The translations under genes were made by a program, and so were the position numbers. Shown here piece by piece: positions 19,598-34,019 of a DNA stretch of 64,000 nucleotides (position 1 is the stretch's first letter; every line of letters begins with the position of its first letter). Source of the DNA: Dactylis glomerata (taxonomy: Eukaryota > Streptophyta > Magnoliopsida > Poales > Poaceae); contig QXEO01000553.1 of the NCBI GenBank assembly GCA_007115705.1, positions 15,732,922-15,796,921 of the forward strand. Direction: 5' to 3'. Under the pieces are notes generated by a model. That model was not told the origin of the DNA. It saw only the letters and a list, made by a program, of their open reading frames with translations, and did not search any database.

Positions 19598-21447
19598 TGA
19601 AGGAATTATGCCCTAGAGAAAAATAATAAAGGGTTTATTTGCATATTCTAAAGAGTTCATAATAAGTTTCATACTGTGCTATAACTGTGTCAGTCCGGAG
19701 ACACCGATACACGTGTGGTATTAAACAACCAAGAGTCCCTAGTATACCTCTATACTAGCTCATTGGTCAACTGATGATCAGTTTCTGGATCATGTGACAA
19801 ATACGTCAATTGACAATGAGGTTCATGCCATTGTGTAAATTCCATGATGGACATACCCAATATTATTATGTAACATAATCGTGTCACAATATTCATGTTA
19901 CAATAATAAGAAATGTTGTGACCTAAATCCTTATACCGTGAGATCATATTTAATCACTACTTCCGGAGGGAGCTTTGATTGCACCAACCGTCACAACATA
20001 ATAGGGTGACTAAAAAAGGTGACTCTTGGGTTTCCAATGGGGTAGGTTGAGGCGTATGTATCAAGAGCGGGATTTGTTCTTCCACGTGACGGAAAGATAC
20101 TCTAGGCCCACTCGGTGAGATTCATCCAATGTTGCAATATGTGACTAGGTCACGGGGATGGAATATCACGGAATGAGTAAATGGCAATGTCGATAACGAG
20201 ATTGAACTAGGTATTGAGATACCGACGATCAAGTCTCGGATAATGCAAGTATCGCAGAAGCAAAAGGAATAGGGCATCGAAGTTTGCGGTAATGACAAAG
20301 TTCCTTCGTGGGAATACATAGGGATCATCACGGATGTCCAGATTCGGTTGATGATCATTTACCGGAGAGGAGTCTCGGTAATGTCTGGAGTATTCTTGAA
20401 CCGTAGGGTAACATAATTAAAGGTACGATGATATTAAGATGTTTCTAGAATTGTCAAACAGTTGACATGAGGAAACCAGAAAAGTTCCACGGAGATCCGA
20501 AAGTTGTTCGGAGGGTTCCAAAAGGAGTTTCGGAGCTATGAGGAATTAAATAATAAGTAATTTATATTAATTAATGGAATTAATATTAAATACATGGATT
20601 CATTTAATTAATAAAGGCAGCCCACCTTAATGGGCTTCTCCCAGAGAGAAGCCCACTAAGGCCTAGCCGCCTCCCCTTATTGGATAAGGGTTTGGGAGGC
20701 GCCCTAGGGTTTTGGCCTTGGGCCGAATTGGGCCCATGGGGTGGCCGGACAGGGCATGGCTGCCCCATGGCACACCAATGCCCCTCCCCTTTAGTCCCAT
20801 ATTGCTAGTTGGATGTGATGTGGTTCATCCCTCCACCTATATAAAGGGACCCCTAGAGGAGAGTTTGACACAAGTGGATTGAGTGAGTTCCTAGAAGAGC
20901 TATCCTCTCCTCTCCCCTATGCGCCACCTCTCTTCTCTCTGGCTCAGCTCCCACGTTTGGAGTCGTGCCAGCGAGTTAGATGATACTCCACATACCACAC
21001 GATGTCAGGCTACCGAACTTTCAGTCCAAACACTTCTTCTTCCGCTGCTCTGCTGGACTGGATCCGAAAGGAGTCATGGTGATCCAAACACTTCTTCTTC
21101 CACTGCTCTACTGGACTGGATCCGAAAGGAGTTATGGTGAGCCGTACGTGTGTGAGTACTATGAGGTACTACACGTGTGGCACTATGTCACTCCGCCGGT
21201 GCTATCGCACTGGCGTCGTGGCGCCGGGGCGCCGAGGCGTTGTGGCGTCGAGTTCTTTATGACCTTGAGGTCGGCTACGTCGGCTTCATCATCAACGCAT
21301 GTGCGGGGGCATAATCCCCAAGTTCGGTCTACGAGGGTATGTGCCCGAGTCTCTGTTAATCGTTACAGTATTACTAGATAAATAGATCTGGGCAATTCGG
21401 GGTTCCGTAGGGAATACATTTTTTGTTATTTGCACCGAACACCAACA
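19598..21447 (+). repeat. C0 5' LTR
   Basis: It begins TGAAGGAATTATGCCC and ends ACCAACA. A TATA box (tatataaag, 20838-20846) lies before a CT-rich start region. The beginning is clearly related to the ends of CY, C1 and C2 LTRs (ATTATGCCCTAGAGGCAATAATA type). Confidence 0.85.
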
Positions 21448-21448
21448 G

Positions 21449-21461
21449 TGGTATCAGAGCC
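21449..21461 (+). promoter_or_regulatory. C0 primer-binding site
   Basis: TGGTATCAGAGCC is complementary to the 3' end of initiator methionine tRNA and lies one base after the LTR end, as is usual in plant Copia elements. Confidence 0.9.
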
Positions 21462-21970
21462 GATCTATGTGTAGTATGCGTGTACAATTAGAACACATAG
21501 CAATATGTGGGTGTTGATCCTCTTATTGTTACCCTCCCATGTGCATTCATTTATATATGTGGCATAGTTGGATCTAAGCGGCACGAATACCGACTTTACG
21601 CATTTCATGCGAGACTGGTTCTACGACTGACATATGACTTGCACCATATAAAAGTGGCTTGTCGGGTGTCTGTTTCTCCAACTATAGTGGATATGGCATC
21701 TGCAACGGAGGTCCCTTAATGGGGACTCAAAGAAACAATCCGTTGATCAATGTTGTGGTTTCATGTTCGTAGGCAAGAAACGGTTCTTGTGCGAAAGCCC
21801 TAGAAGCCACATAAAACTTGCAAAAGAAAAGTAGAATCGTCTAACTTGGTTTTGTAGTGGGGGCGTGTGATGTGATATGGTCAACATGGCAAGTTGCGCG
21901 ACACTAACCGGAGGCTTCAGGACGATGTTGTCGTGGACTTGGCGCCACACCGGTGCAAGGATGGAGATCA

Positions 21971-23645
21971 TGAAGGGAATATGCCCGAGAGGCAATAATA
22001 AAGTGGTTATTATCATATTCCATGTTTATGATAAATGTTTATTTCTCATGCTAGAATTGTATTAATCGGAAACATTAATACATGTGTGATTAATAAACTA
22101 AAAGGTTCCTAGTAAAGCCTCTCTTTTATACTAGCTCGTTGATTAACTGATGATCAAGGTTTCCTGATCATGAACATTGGATGTTGTTAATAACGAGGTC
22201 ATATCATTAGAAGAATGATGTGATGAACACTCACACCCATAGTATGAATAGCAATACGATCAAGTCATCAAGTTCATTGCTATATCAGACTCATGCGAAG
22301 TAGTTCTAATCCTTAGACCATGAGATCATGTTAATCACTGATACCGGAAGGGTACTTTGATGATATCAAACGTCACACCGTAATAGGGTGATTATAAAGG
22401 TTGATTTGGGTACTCTGAAAGTATTAGTTGAGGCTCATGGATCAAGAGTGGGATTTGTCCATCCGGATGACGGAAAGATATTCTCTGGGCCCTTCTCGGT
22501 GATATTGCATTGGAATCGCTTGCAAGCATGTGACTAGGTCACAGGAATGCATTATCACGGAACGAGTAAAGAGACTTGTTGGGAACGAGATCGAACTAGG
22601 TATGGTTGATACCAAATGATCGGATCTCGGACAAGTAATAATATCGTGAGACAAAAGGAATTAACTATGTTCGTTACCGGTTCACACGATCACTAGTTCA
22701 TCGTTGAGTAAGTGGGAGTCATCATGGATTTCCAGATCCCGCTGTTGATTATTGATCGGAGAGGAGTCTCGATCATGTCCACGTTATTCACGAACCGTAG
22801 GGTGACACACTTAAGGCTCGTCGTCGTTTTTGAGTGGATACGATACTCCGATCGAATTACAGGACATCATAAGGGTTGTTTCAGAAAAGCACCGAAACTG
22901 TTTCGGGATATCGAAATAACTCAAGGGTGTATTTGTTAATGTTTGTTAATTGAATGAATTAACAAATATTAAAGAAATAAAAATGTTTTATTAAATCAAT
23001 AAGTGTGATTTTAATTGGCATGAATGTCATGCATTAAAATGGGGGTTACCTCATATTGATGAGGGAGTAATCACCATAATGGGAATGAAGAGGGGGCAAT
23101 GAAGGGGAGGGGGCACCTTGGCCGGCCAGCCCTTGGCTGCCCCTCCTCCTCTATATAAACCCCCCTCTCTCCCTTGTTGACACACACTTCTTGATCCTCC
23201 CTCCTTTGCATAGTTGCTGCCCACTTTCCGTCTTGGCTTAGCGAAGCTCTGCCGGAATAGTAGTTCGTAGTTCACACACTTGGAGAAGTGTGTGGAGGAG
23301 TGTCCGGCGGATCCCTTCTTCCGCTGCCCCGCTGGACCGAGGGCGTGGAGGAGTTGACGTCGAGCTGCACGTGTGTGCGAGTACGGGGGCGCTGCCACTT
23401 GTGGCGCCGGCTACACGATCTTGTGATCGTCAAGTGAACCACGACGTCGACTACATCAAGTGAACAACTACGTCGACTACGTGCGTCTTCACCAACTCTC
23501 CATCGTCAACGTTTGTGCGGGAACGTAATCCCCGCTCACGGTCGTCGAGGGTGAGTATCCGTTGCTACCATCTCGTAGAGTTTCTTGGCCAGTTTATGCG
23601 TTCACGCGTAGGAAAATTTTTGTTTTCTATGCTACGAACCCATCA
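21971..23645 (+). repeat. CY 5' LTR
   Basis: It runs from TGAAGGGAATATGCCC to GAACCCATCA. The TATA box is tatataaac at 23152-23160. It differs from the 3' LTR at four positions, two near 22862-22867, one near 23355 and one near 23448. Confidence 0.95.
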
Positions 23646-23646
23646 G

Positions 23647-23659
23647 TGGTATCAGAGCC
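23647..23659 (+). promoter_or_regulatory. CY primer-binding site
   Basis: TGGTATCAGAGCC lies one base after the LTR and is complementary to initiator methionine tRNA. Confidence 0.92.
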
Positions 23660-24699
23660 ATCTCTATGCGTAGTTGGTATGCACGGTTAGAACACATGAG
23701 GATGTGGGCGTTGATGATCATGTTATTGCAATTTTTTGGTATTTTGGATCATAGTGGCATAGTGGGATTGAAGCTGCCCGAGACTAACCTTACGTGACCG
23801 CGTTCACGAGACTTGTCCCACACTTGACATGCTTCGGCATATGTGGCTTTGCGGGTGCACGTTTCTCCCACTATAGTTATGATCTATTATACAAAGAATT
23901 GTTAATAATATTTTTATCACCGTTGTGGTTCTTGTTCGTAGGTAAGAACGGTTCTTCCTAGAAAGCCCCAAACCACGTAAAATATGCAAGACAAATTAGA
24001 AACGTCTAACTTGTTTTTGCAGGGGCATGTGATGTGATATGGTCAAATTGTTTATGTTACAAATTGTATGCGATGATCCTTTTTGTAAGTTATAAACAAC
24101 CGGCAGGAGCCATATGGTTGTCTTTACATTTAAATGGCCTGCGTGCCGTATATATATATCCAAGTGATATATTGTAATGGAGGAAGACAACCAAGGTGGC
24201 GCGCCATGGACCTTGGTGCTACGCCGGTGGAATGATGGAGATTATTCCATGACGCACAAGATGGAGATCGAATGCGTGAAGGACCATATCATATCACATT
24301 ATATATGCATGTGATGTTTATCCTTTTATGCATCTTATTCTGCTTAGATTTGATCGCACGGTAGCATTATAAGATGATCCCTCTCACATAAATATCAAGA
24401 TAATAATGTGTTCTTCCATAGCATGCACCGTCAAGAAAGTTCGTCGTTTCGAGACACCACGTGATGATCGGGTGTGACAGACTCTACGTTCACATACGAC
24501 GGGTGTAAGATAGTTTTACACACGCAAGTGCTATGGTTCTACTTGGCGAGCCTAGCATGTACAGACATGGCCTCGGAACACGAACCGAAAGGTTAAGCAT
24601 GAGTCATATGGTTGATATGATGAACATGGTGATGTTCGCCTTTGAAACTATACCGTTGCACGTGATGATCGGTTGCGGTATAGTGAATTTGGTTCGTGT

Positions 24700-27600
24700 A
24701 ATCACTTAAGAAAACTAAGAGGGATGTTGTTTTTAAGTGGGAGTTCATTTAGTAATTTTGAATTATAGAACTCAATTTATCATGAACTAAATCAAAGTGA
24801 ATTTGCATAGTTTGTTGTAGTTATTGGCATCCGTTTACTACCATGCGATTAGCTATAATTGAGATAATAGAACTATAGAATTCTGGATGTTAACTTTACG
24901 AACTGGTATCGTATTGTTTGAATGTCAATCTAAAGTTTAAAGTCCTATTGCAAACTTTTAGCAAACCTTGGTTACTCGATAAAATTTAATAAGTAGTATT
25001 AAATCAAGAGTAACAATTCCAGTGTTAGTATCTAAGTATCACACTTGCCTCCATGATCCTTGATATTCAAAAGTTGTTTTTAGTATCAAGGTTATCTAGG
25101 AGTTGAAAGAATTGTTTCATAAACTATCATGTGTGGAAGATATTGTGATATCTGAAACAATGTTTGGTTGCAATGTGATAGAGTATAATTTCGTAAGACA
25201 CATGTTCTCATATTGTATGAGAATTTGTGAAGATTGGAGACGCTAGGCGTCTAGATCTCCTAAAAAGGTTTTAGGAACTAACATTATACTCAAAAATTCG
25301 TCCTCATGAGCTATAGTAGCTTGATCATGAAAGTTGTCATGATAGGATGAATGGAAGATGTAGGTAAAATGTTTACTACACTAAAAGATTACTAAAGAAT
25401 GGAATTTGGAAGAACGCCAAATATTTGATTATGGTGATCTACTTCAAAGTGTGAGTCCAAGGGTATTAGTGTTTGACTAATCATGCCTTGAACTATGTGC
25501 CATGTGTATGGCGCCACTATTGATGTTGATAGATTCTTCTAGATGAAAAAGAATTGCTAAAAAAGAATCCGAAATTTATTCTGGCGGAAAAGAAAAGACT
25601 GGAAATGTCCAGCTCAGGTATATAGAAGATATACATGTTATGGTTGTATTCGTTGCTTGTTAAAACAATGTGGTTCTTGGGTATTTGATACTAAATTGGT
25701 TGGTATGAACTGTCATACAACGCAATACAAGAACTACAATGGCCTAATTAACTAGCAAATGAATATCGGATGATTCTCATCGAAAACAAATAAAGTGTTA
25801 TTGTGTTTCGTTGGAATTAAACCTAGCCTTCAAGATTTATTTGAATAATTGTTATTTTGTTCTGGTATTATGAGAACAATGGTTGTTCAAATTATTACCG
25901 CATTCATAAAAGATGAATGAACGCTTATCTTGTTGGAGAAATCACATCCATAACACTGATGCTAAAAATGTCTTAAGACAAATGATTAGAAGATCACTTA
26001 TGAGTGACACCACCGTTTAAATCATATTGGAAAGTAAACATGAAGAAACTCCATGTTGATGGAATTTTGGAGCCTTTTGATTTTGAATCAATTGACGCTT
26101 GTGAAAATTTCCTAGAGATGATTAAAACTCCGTTTGTAGGCCAAAGAAGAACGGACGACTAACTTATTGGATATTATACATGTTGATGTATATAGTCCAT
26201 TATGTGTGGTCGTGTGTGGTGAATTCTTGAACTTCATTTACTTTAACCGATGATTTGAGTAGATATATGTGTATATTTACTTGATAAGGAAGAAGCATGA
26301 AATATTTGAATATTGTTCAAAGTATTTCTAGTTGAAGTTGAAAATCATTGTAACAAGAGAATATTATGATTTGATCATAAAGGAATATATTTGAGTTACA
26401 AGTTTAGCAAACACCTAAAAGTTGAGGAATCGTTCCATAGACTTGTATTTCTCGAAACACCATAGGAGTATGGAGTGTTCGAGAGATGAAATCAAACTTT
26501 GTTTGACATCGTTGGATCAAAGGTGTTGTCTATAAAACTGCCATTATATTTTAAGGATAAAGCTTTAGAGACTACCGCTTTTACACTGAAAAGAGCGCCA
26601 TCATGATCCGTTGAAATGACACCATATGAGTTATGGCATGGGATAAAACCCAAATTGTCTTTTCTAAAATTTTGGTATGCTATGCATATGTAAAATGTTT
26701 ACAACCAAAGTCGGATAAATACGTCTTTGTAGGTTATCCCAAAGTAAATATTGGGTATTCCTCCAGAACACTGAAGACAAAAGTGTTTGTCGCTGAAAAC
26801 GTCAAGTTTCTTGAGAAGGAATTTTTCGCAAAAAGTCAAGTGGGAGGACAATAGAACTTTGATTGGGTTATTGAACCTAAGCTATATGTGCTGAGTAGCG
26901 CAGCGCTGGGAAGTGTCCCGGAGGCGGCCACAATGCGCATGGCTGTCGTACCTCAAAGGTTGTGGTCACATAGATCAAAGTTCCTATTGAACCGCGTGAG
27001 TCGGGTAACAATCAAATAAGTTAGATTTGAGAATGAATCATTATTGTTTGACAATGATGAACCGACTGCATGCAAAGAAGCGATGATGGGCCCTGACTCC
27101 GTCAAATGGCTAGAAGCCATAGAATCCGTGATAGTTCCATATACGAGAAACCGAGTTTCTGAACTTGGAAGACCCTCAAAAGGCATGAAGCCTAATGAAC
27201 GTATTTGGATCTATAAAGACAGACATGGATGTTTAACATCTTTGAAATAGTCGACACATTGTTAAAAGAGTTTACGATTGTGTTCAATGAGTTGACTATG
27301 ACAAGATTTGATCTTTCATAGCGATATTTTGTCTGGACGGATTACTGTAGCAACCCCTACATATGCCAAGGTTGGTATATGTTTGTTGAACAAACAAGAA
27401 AACATTCTTCTAATAGAATGGTTACCTAGGACATGTACATGACATGGTCCAATGGGTTTTGTAATTCAAAGGATGCTAAAAGGCATGCAAACTTCAATGG
27501 TTGAAGTAAGCATCGCGGAGTTGGAATATTCACCGTGATGAAATAATTAAAAGGTTTAGTTTCATCAGATACGATGAATATGCTTGCATTTGCAAGAAAT

Positions 27601-28600
27601 TAAGTGGGAGCGCTGAGACATATTTTCAGTACATTATGTAGAAGACATATTGTTAATTGGAAATGATGTATCTTTTATTGACATAGGTTAAGAATTTCAT
27701 TAAAATTAGATTTCAATGAAAGACTTAGGCAAAACCAAAATATTGGGTCTCGATGTCTATATAGATAGATCGAGGTACCAATATGGTTGTGCCAAAGTAC
27801 ATAGATGAAATATTGAATGAAGTTCAATATGAAAACGACAAGAAAAGTTCTTGTCGCATGGAAGAGGTTGAAACAAGATTCAGGTGTTTTTGACACTTGA
27901 TGAGTGAAGTCACATGAATGATTTGATCGATCATGTATACCATGATATGTACATATCCAGATATGTCCTATGCTCTAAATGTTATGAGCATATACCAGAG
28001 TGATAAAAGTCATAAGATGATCACTGGACAATAGTAGAGATATCCTTATGTGCTTTGGAAGGACTAAGGATATATATTATGTATGACAAAGTGACACATA
28101 ATTCATTGTAAAGTGTTACATTGATACTAAGTTTGTCACAAGATACAAATTAAGTTTATCTCAATTTTAGCTATACGTTAGGTGGCACAATGTAATGGAA
28201 GGAAGTTCCATGATGGATTTGGATGAGTTCCAAAGTTAAGACATTGTGATGGATTCTACAACAAAGGTTGAGTATATGGCTGCTTTAGAAGTAGCAAAGG
28301 AGGGCATTTGTGTCAAGCAGTTTGTTATCAAACTAGGTGTAGTTCCAAGCGGGCTATTACTATGAAGATCTATTGTGTGACAATAGTGACAACATAATTT
28401 TAGCTAAAGGAACTAAGGTCTCACCTAAGGACCAAATTTATACCCAACTGTCTCATTTGAGAATGAGTGATGCGTAGAGACGCAAAGACATGCAAATACA
28501 CACAGAACTGAAAGTGTCAGATCTGGAGATCAGATTAACCACTGCAACGCGTACGGATAACACGTGAAAGCCATAAGTGTTATATACGCAAGTATCAACT
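24700..28600 (+). pseudogene. CY decayed Copia gag-pol
   Basis: Many frame breaks and stops are present, yet the Angela-lineage order can be followed. The integrase region is near 26170-26300 (a HVDV-type core and a TDDLSRY match), and the region after integrase is at 26640-26850 (DKYVFVGYP, KVFVAENVKFLEKEF). The start of reverse transcriptase is near 27060-27240. The ribonuclease H end is near 28250-28350 (STTKVEYMAALEVAKEGI, KLGVVPS). The longest surviving open piece is 73 codons. No protein can be made from it, in contrast with the near-identical LTRs. Confidence 0.85.
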
Positions 28601-28630
28601 AGATTATTGACTCTAGTGCAAGTGGGAGAC

Positions 28631-30305
28631 TGAAGGGAATATGCCCGAGAGGCAATAATAAAGTGGTTATTATCATATTCCATGTTTATGATAAATGTTT
28701 ATTTCTCATGCTAGAATTGTATTAATCGGAAACATTAATACATGTGTGATTAATAAACTAAAAGGTTCCTAGTAAAGCCTCTCTTTTATACTAGCTCGTT
28801 GATTAACTGATGATCAAGGTTTCCTGATCATGAACATTGGATGTTGTTAATAACGAGGTCATATCATTAGAAGAATGATGTGATGAACACTCACACCCAT
28901 AGTATGAATAGCAATACGATCAAGTCATCAAGTTCATTGCTATATCAGACTCATGCGAAGTAGTTCTAATCCTTAGACCATGAGATCATGTTAATCACTG
29001 ATACCGGAAGGGTACTTTGATGATATCAAACGTCACACCGTAATAGGGTGATTATAAAGGTTGATTTGGGTACTCTGAAAGTATTAGTTGAGGCTCATGG
29101 ATCAAGAGTGGGATTTGTCCATCCGGATGACGGAAAGATATTCTCTGGGCCCTTCTCGGTGATATTGCATTGGAATCGCTTGCAAGCATGTGACTAGGTC
29201 ACAGGAATGCATTATCACGGAACGAGTAAAGAGACTTGTTGGGAACGAGATCGAACTAGGTATGGTTGATACCAAATGATCGGATCTCGGACAAGTAATA
29301 ATATCGTGAGACAAAAGGAATTAACTATGTTCGTTACCGGTTCACACGATCACTAGTTCATCGTTGAGTAAGTGGGAGTCATCATGGATTTCCAGATCCC
29401 GCTGTTGATTATTGATCGGAGAGGAGTCTCGATCATGTCCACGTTATTCACGAACCGTAGGGTGACACACTTAAGGCTCGTCGTCGTTTTTGAGTGGATA
29501 CGATACTCCGATCGAATTACACGACAGCATAAGGGTTGTTTCAGAAAAGCACCGAAACTGTTTCGGGATATCGAAATAACTCAAGGGTGTATTTGTTAAT
29601 GTTTGTTAATTGAATGAATTAACAAATATTAAAGAAATAAAAATGTTTTATTAAATCAATAAGTGTGATTTTAATTGGCATGAATGTCATGCATTAAAAT
29701 GGGGGTTACCTCATATTGATGAGGGAGTAATCACCATAATGGGAATGAAGAGGGGGCAATGAAGGGGAGGGGGCACCTTGGCCGGCCAGCCCTTGGCTGC
29801 CCCTCCTCCTCTATATAAACCCCCCTCTCTCCCTTGTTGACACACACTTCTTGATCCTCCCTCCTTTGCATAGTTGCTGCCCACTTTCCGTCTTGGCTTA
29901 GCGAAGCTCTGCCGGAATAGTAGTTCGTAGTTCACACACTTGGAGAAGTGTGTGGAGGAGTGTCCGGCGGATCCCTTCTTCCGCTGCCCCGCTGGACCGA
30001 GGGCGTGGAGGAGTCGACGTCGAGCTGCACGTGTGTGCGAGTACGGGGGCGCTGCCACTTGTGGCGCCGGCTACACGATCTTGTGATCGTCAAGTGAACC
30101 ACGACGTTGACTACATCAAGTGAACAACTACGTCGACTACGTGCGTCTTCACCAACTCTCCATCGTCAACGTTTGTGCGGGAACGTAATCCCCGCTCACG
30201 GTCGTCGAGGGTGAGTATCCGTTGCTACCATCTCGTAGAGTTTCTTGGCCAGTTTATGCGTTCACGCGTAGGAAAATTTTTGTTTTCTATGCTACGAACC
30301 CATCA
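28631..30305 (+). repeat. CY 3' LTR
   Basis: It is 1675 bp, the same length as the 5' LTR, preceded by the polypurine tract GCAAGTGGGAGAC and followed by the target duplication GATCA. The TATA box is at 29812-29820. Confidence 0.95.
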
Positions 30306-32622
30306 GATCATGCCGGAGGCTCGATGGAGATCAAGCACGTCGATGAAGAACCATATCATATCACGCATTATTTACATTTGATGTTATTGTGTGATTCTTA
30401 TTTATGCTAGTATTTAGATACACGACGGTAGCATAGAATAAGAAAATCCCTAATCAAATACCAATTAAATAGTGTTCTCCCTTACGTGTGCAATCGCCAC
30501 AAAGTTCTTAGTTGTGAAGCCGGTCGTGACGATCGGGGGCAAGCATATCGAAGTTCGCATAAGGCGTGGGTACAAACCATGTATGTGCGTGCAATACACT
30601 AAGGTTGAATTGGTGATCCCTAGTATGTGCAGACATAGCCTCGGAACATGGAAGACCGAAAGGTCGAGCATGGGTCGCAAAGTTGTGCGATTGACATAAG
30701 TTATGTCTACCTTTGCAGTTATATCGCCTCACGTGACGATCGGGGGTGGTATAGTGAATAAGGACCGTGTAATCACTAGAATATTTTAGGAATGTTGTTC
30801 TAAGTGGGATCTCATAGGATTTGTGCTCATATTATGAACTTAGTTTTAATATCTTTGCAAAAAAATTGTAGATGAATAGTCCACATCCATCTTAGTCTTT
30901 TATGCATAAAGAAAACTTAAAATTGACGGGTCAAAGTTTATCATTTATACCAATGCATGAGGATTATCCTAAATAGTAATGAATTAGCTCCATGTGATAA
31001 AATAACTATTTAGGAGACGCCTCAGGGGTTAAGTGATCAAGAATGATAATAGTGATTATCGTGATCGTGGTGACAATTCTGTAAAGTCTATTGCACCGTG
31101 CTTCATACCACGAAGTCAAAATCGTGGGAGCATTCTTCAAACACCAACTCATGTTTGATAGTTGTTGAACTTGAGTCGCTCTAGGCATCGCAAGCCTGAA
31201 TTATTAAGTATGGGTTAATGGACAAGTTCCTTTCAATTAAGTTGGAAGAGAACATCTCCTCTGAGATTCGTTTGGCAACCATGATAGGATTCATGAATGC
31301 CTCACCGACTAGGTCTAATGGATGGCAAATGAATTTGTGATAGACGGAGTGTCGTGTTGACTTCCTCCCATCTACAATGACATTGTCATGGGCTATTCCA
31401 TGCAAGGAGAATCCTTCACCTTCCATGGATTACGGACTCAATTTGATAACCGTGAAAGTAGAACCGATAGCAGAGGAATTTGTCAAACTCGAAAATGTAT
31501 ATTTGATATACAAGTTATAAATGTTTCATGTTAAACAATTATAGCAGATTTTGTGTATTTGACACAAATTCTTGTTTATTCGAAAACATGACCTTCTGCG
31601 TAAGAATTACATGAAGGAGCTTATGGCGCGTGCTAATGGAAATCAAGTTGTTGATTGCCATGAATGTCGTACCTCCACATTTATTATCAGGATTAGTGAT
31701 GGAATAAATTTTGTGATCAATAATGGCTGAGGACCTTATTTGTGTGCCTTGCTTTTCGCGAGACAAAGTTATGGTCACATTATGATCATGAATTCATTAT
31801 TCTTATTCATCCCAGATAATTGTGTAATAAGCATTTATAAACAATAAAACATAAATTATCCAAGCTAAATAATGACTACATATTTGAAATGACACTACTA
31901 TTTGAAAGTCATACTTTATGATTAAGTACATATGAAATTTCATATTGATGAAATGTATTGTTGCCAGATGATTTGATCTTTATACAATACGAATCATGTT
32001 TCATTTGACGAAATGACTCAAACTCCGAGTTATGGAGAGTACGCCTAATTGTTGAGAACATGCGGATGATTTCAACATAGGAAAAAAAGATTGTACTTTA
32101 AATTGTTAAGTATTATACATATCTATGTATAGTATTCATACAAGTAGTGGATATCATTATTTTGTATTCTTCATTAGAAATCTGAAGTGAATATTTGATT
32201 TCACTGGGTTTTGAATTCATCTGATGTGTTCAAAAGATTTTGGAAATGAGGAAAGAATTATAATCGAGTCCTTGTGATTTTGATCAAAGTGACAAGATTA
32301 TAAGTTATGGTTTTGGTGTAAGAATTTGTAGAAGTCATTCTAACAAATAAATACCCAGAACACTTCAATATGTTGATGTGTGTTATAAATCATAACTTGT
32401 TGGATATTATGTGATGCCAAATTATCTCCTATAGTGTTAGACTTATCTTTTAAGAGCGGTTCATTAAAAATAGCAAACACTCATTTTAATAAATAGGAAG
32501 CCATAATACTATATGAGTTATAGTATGATTCATTGAAAAAATTGAGTTATACATGATAATTTGAAATTGATATGAATAAATCTTTGTATTGTGTCCTTAT
32601 GTGTAATATGGACATGTCTTCC
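30306..32622 (+). pseudogene. C0 leader continuation and decayed gag
   Basis: After CY the C0 leader resumes (ccatatcatatcacgc region), then a gag with many stops. LPPIYNDIVMGYSMQG near 31365-31410 matches the LPPSY-x-VM-x-YNMQG region of BARE-type gag, and a CIFDIQVINV piece near 31495 matches the start of the protease region. The rest is not readable. It ends at the G1 insertion. Confidence 0.6.
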
Positions 32623-34019
32623 TGATGACCCACAAGTATAGGGGAACGCAACAGTCTTCGAGGGAAGTAAAACCCAAATTTATTGATTCGATATAAGGGG
32701 AGCCAAAGAATATTTATAAGCCTTAACAGATGAGTTATCAATTCAGCTGCACCTGGAAACAGACTTGCTCGCAGCGGTTTATCAGTAGCAACAGTTTTAT
32801 AGTGGTGACAGTAGTAAAATAGTAGCAACAATAATAAAGTAAAGACGATAATAGTAGCAATAGTAAATAGTAGGATTAAATATTGTAGGCATAGGAACGG
32901 ATAAACGGGCGTTGCATGAATAAGATAATTCATGAAATTAGCAAGACATGGGCAATTGCAGATAAATAAAGATAAAACATCCTAGTACTAAACAACCATA
33001 TGCATGTGTTCCGTATATAGTCGTATGTGCTCGCAATGAGAAACTTGCACGACATCTTTTGTCCTACCAGCCTGTTTATAGCAGGGCCTCAAGGGAATCT
33101 ACTGGTAATTAAGGTACTCCTTTTAATAAAGTACCGGAGCAAAGCATTAACACTCGGTGAACACATGTGATCCTCACATCATAGCCATCCCCTCCGGTTA
33201 TCCCAATTGCTGTCACTTTGGGGCCTCGGGTTTCGGACAACAATATGTGTATACAACTTGCAGGTAAGACCATAAACAACAATTATCATAATGAAACAAT
33301 AAAAAGTTCAGATCTGAGAACATGGCACTCGGGCCCAAAGTGACAAGCATTAAGCACAACAAGTTGCAACAATGTCATAAGCACTAATAATATATACTAG
33401 GCACCATGCCCTAATAATCTCATAGCAAATTACATGAATAATCTCATCCAATCCCTACCACCCCTTCGCCTACAGCGGGAATTACTCACACATGGATAGG
33501 GGAGTCATGGATGGTTGATGGAGATACGTCGGTGATGATGGTGATGAAGATCTCCTCCAAATCCCCATCCCGGCAGGGTGCTAGAACGGAGTTTTTGGTT
33601 CTGAATCGCAGTTTCTGATAGTGGCGGTGTAGCGGAAGTCTATCTGGGAAAAACGCTGAACCCCCGATAGTTTCAGGCCAAAGGGTATATGTAGGCGAAA
33701 GGAGGGCTCGAGGAGGCGGCCGGGGTAGCCTCACCACCCCCTGGCGTGGCCAGGCCTGGGCCGCGCCACCAGGTGGTGAGCCTGCCCCCAGACCCTCTCT
33801 GACTCGTCTTCTGGCTCCGTGGGTCTTCTGGTAAAATAGGAATTTTGCAATATTTTCTAGGATTTTTCCTGAAAGTTGGATTTATGCACAAAAACAAGAC
33901 ACCAGGGCAATTCTGCTGAAAACAGTGTTAGTCCGTGTTAGTTGTATTCAAAACACACAAATTAGAGGAGAAACAACAACAAAAGTGTTCGGGAAAGTAG
34001 ATACGTTTTAGACGTATCA
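32623..34019 (-). repeat. G1 3' LTR, 1397 bp
   Basis: On the plus strand it runs from TGATGACCCACAAG to GACGTATCA, so on the minus strand it starts TGATACGTC and ends in CATCA. The GC-rich block at 33715-33800 lies just upstream of a TATA-like tacatatacc (minus strand, near 33690). Confidence 0.9.

Larger units (their letters stand above)
21971..30305 (+). mobile_element. Copia element CY, complete, 8335 bp, target duplication GATCA
   Basis: Two 1675-bp LTRs, a methionine-tRNA primer site, a decayed Angela-like coding region and a polypurine tract (28618-28630) are present. GATCA is duplicated at 21966-21970 and 30306-30310. It sits in the leader of C0. LTR comparison line by line shows only 4 substitutions, so insertion is very recent, while the coding region is full of stops. 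It is therefore non-autonomous. Confidence 0.95.
19598..32622 (+). mobile_element. Old Copia element C0 (Angela-like), incomplete and broken by insertions
   Basis: It starts with a 1850-bp LTR (19598-21447), followed directly by a methionine-tRNA primer-binding site. Its leader is split by Copia CY at 21970/30306, continues through a decayed gag, and is cut by Gypsy G1 at 32622. The 3' LTR must lie beyond the window. Many stops show it is long dead. It is inserted in the LINE remnant. Confidence 0.8.

Noticed and set aside
23051..23398. 115-codon minus-strand frame, repeated at 29711-30058
   Set aside because: It lies in the LTRs of CY around the TATA and GC-rich part; a shadow frame.
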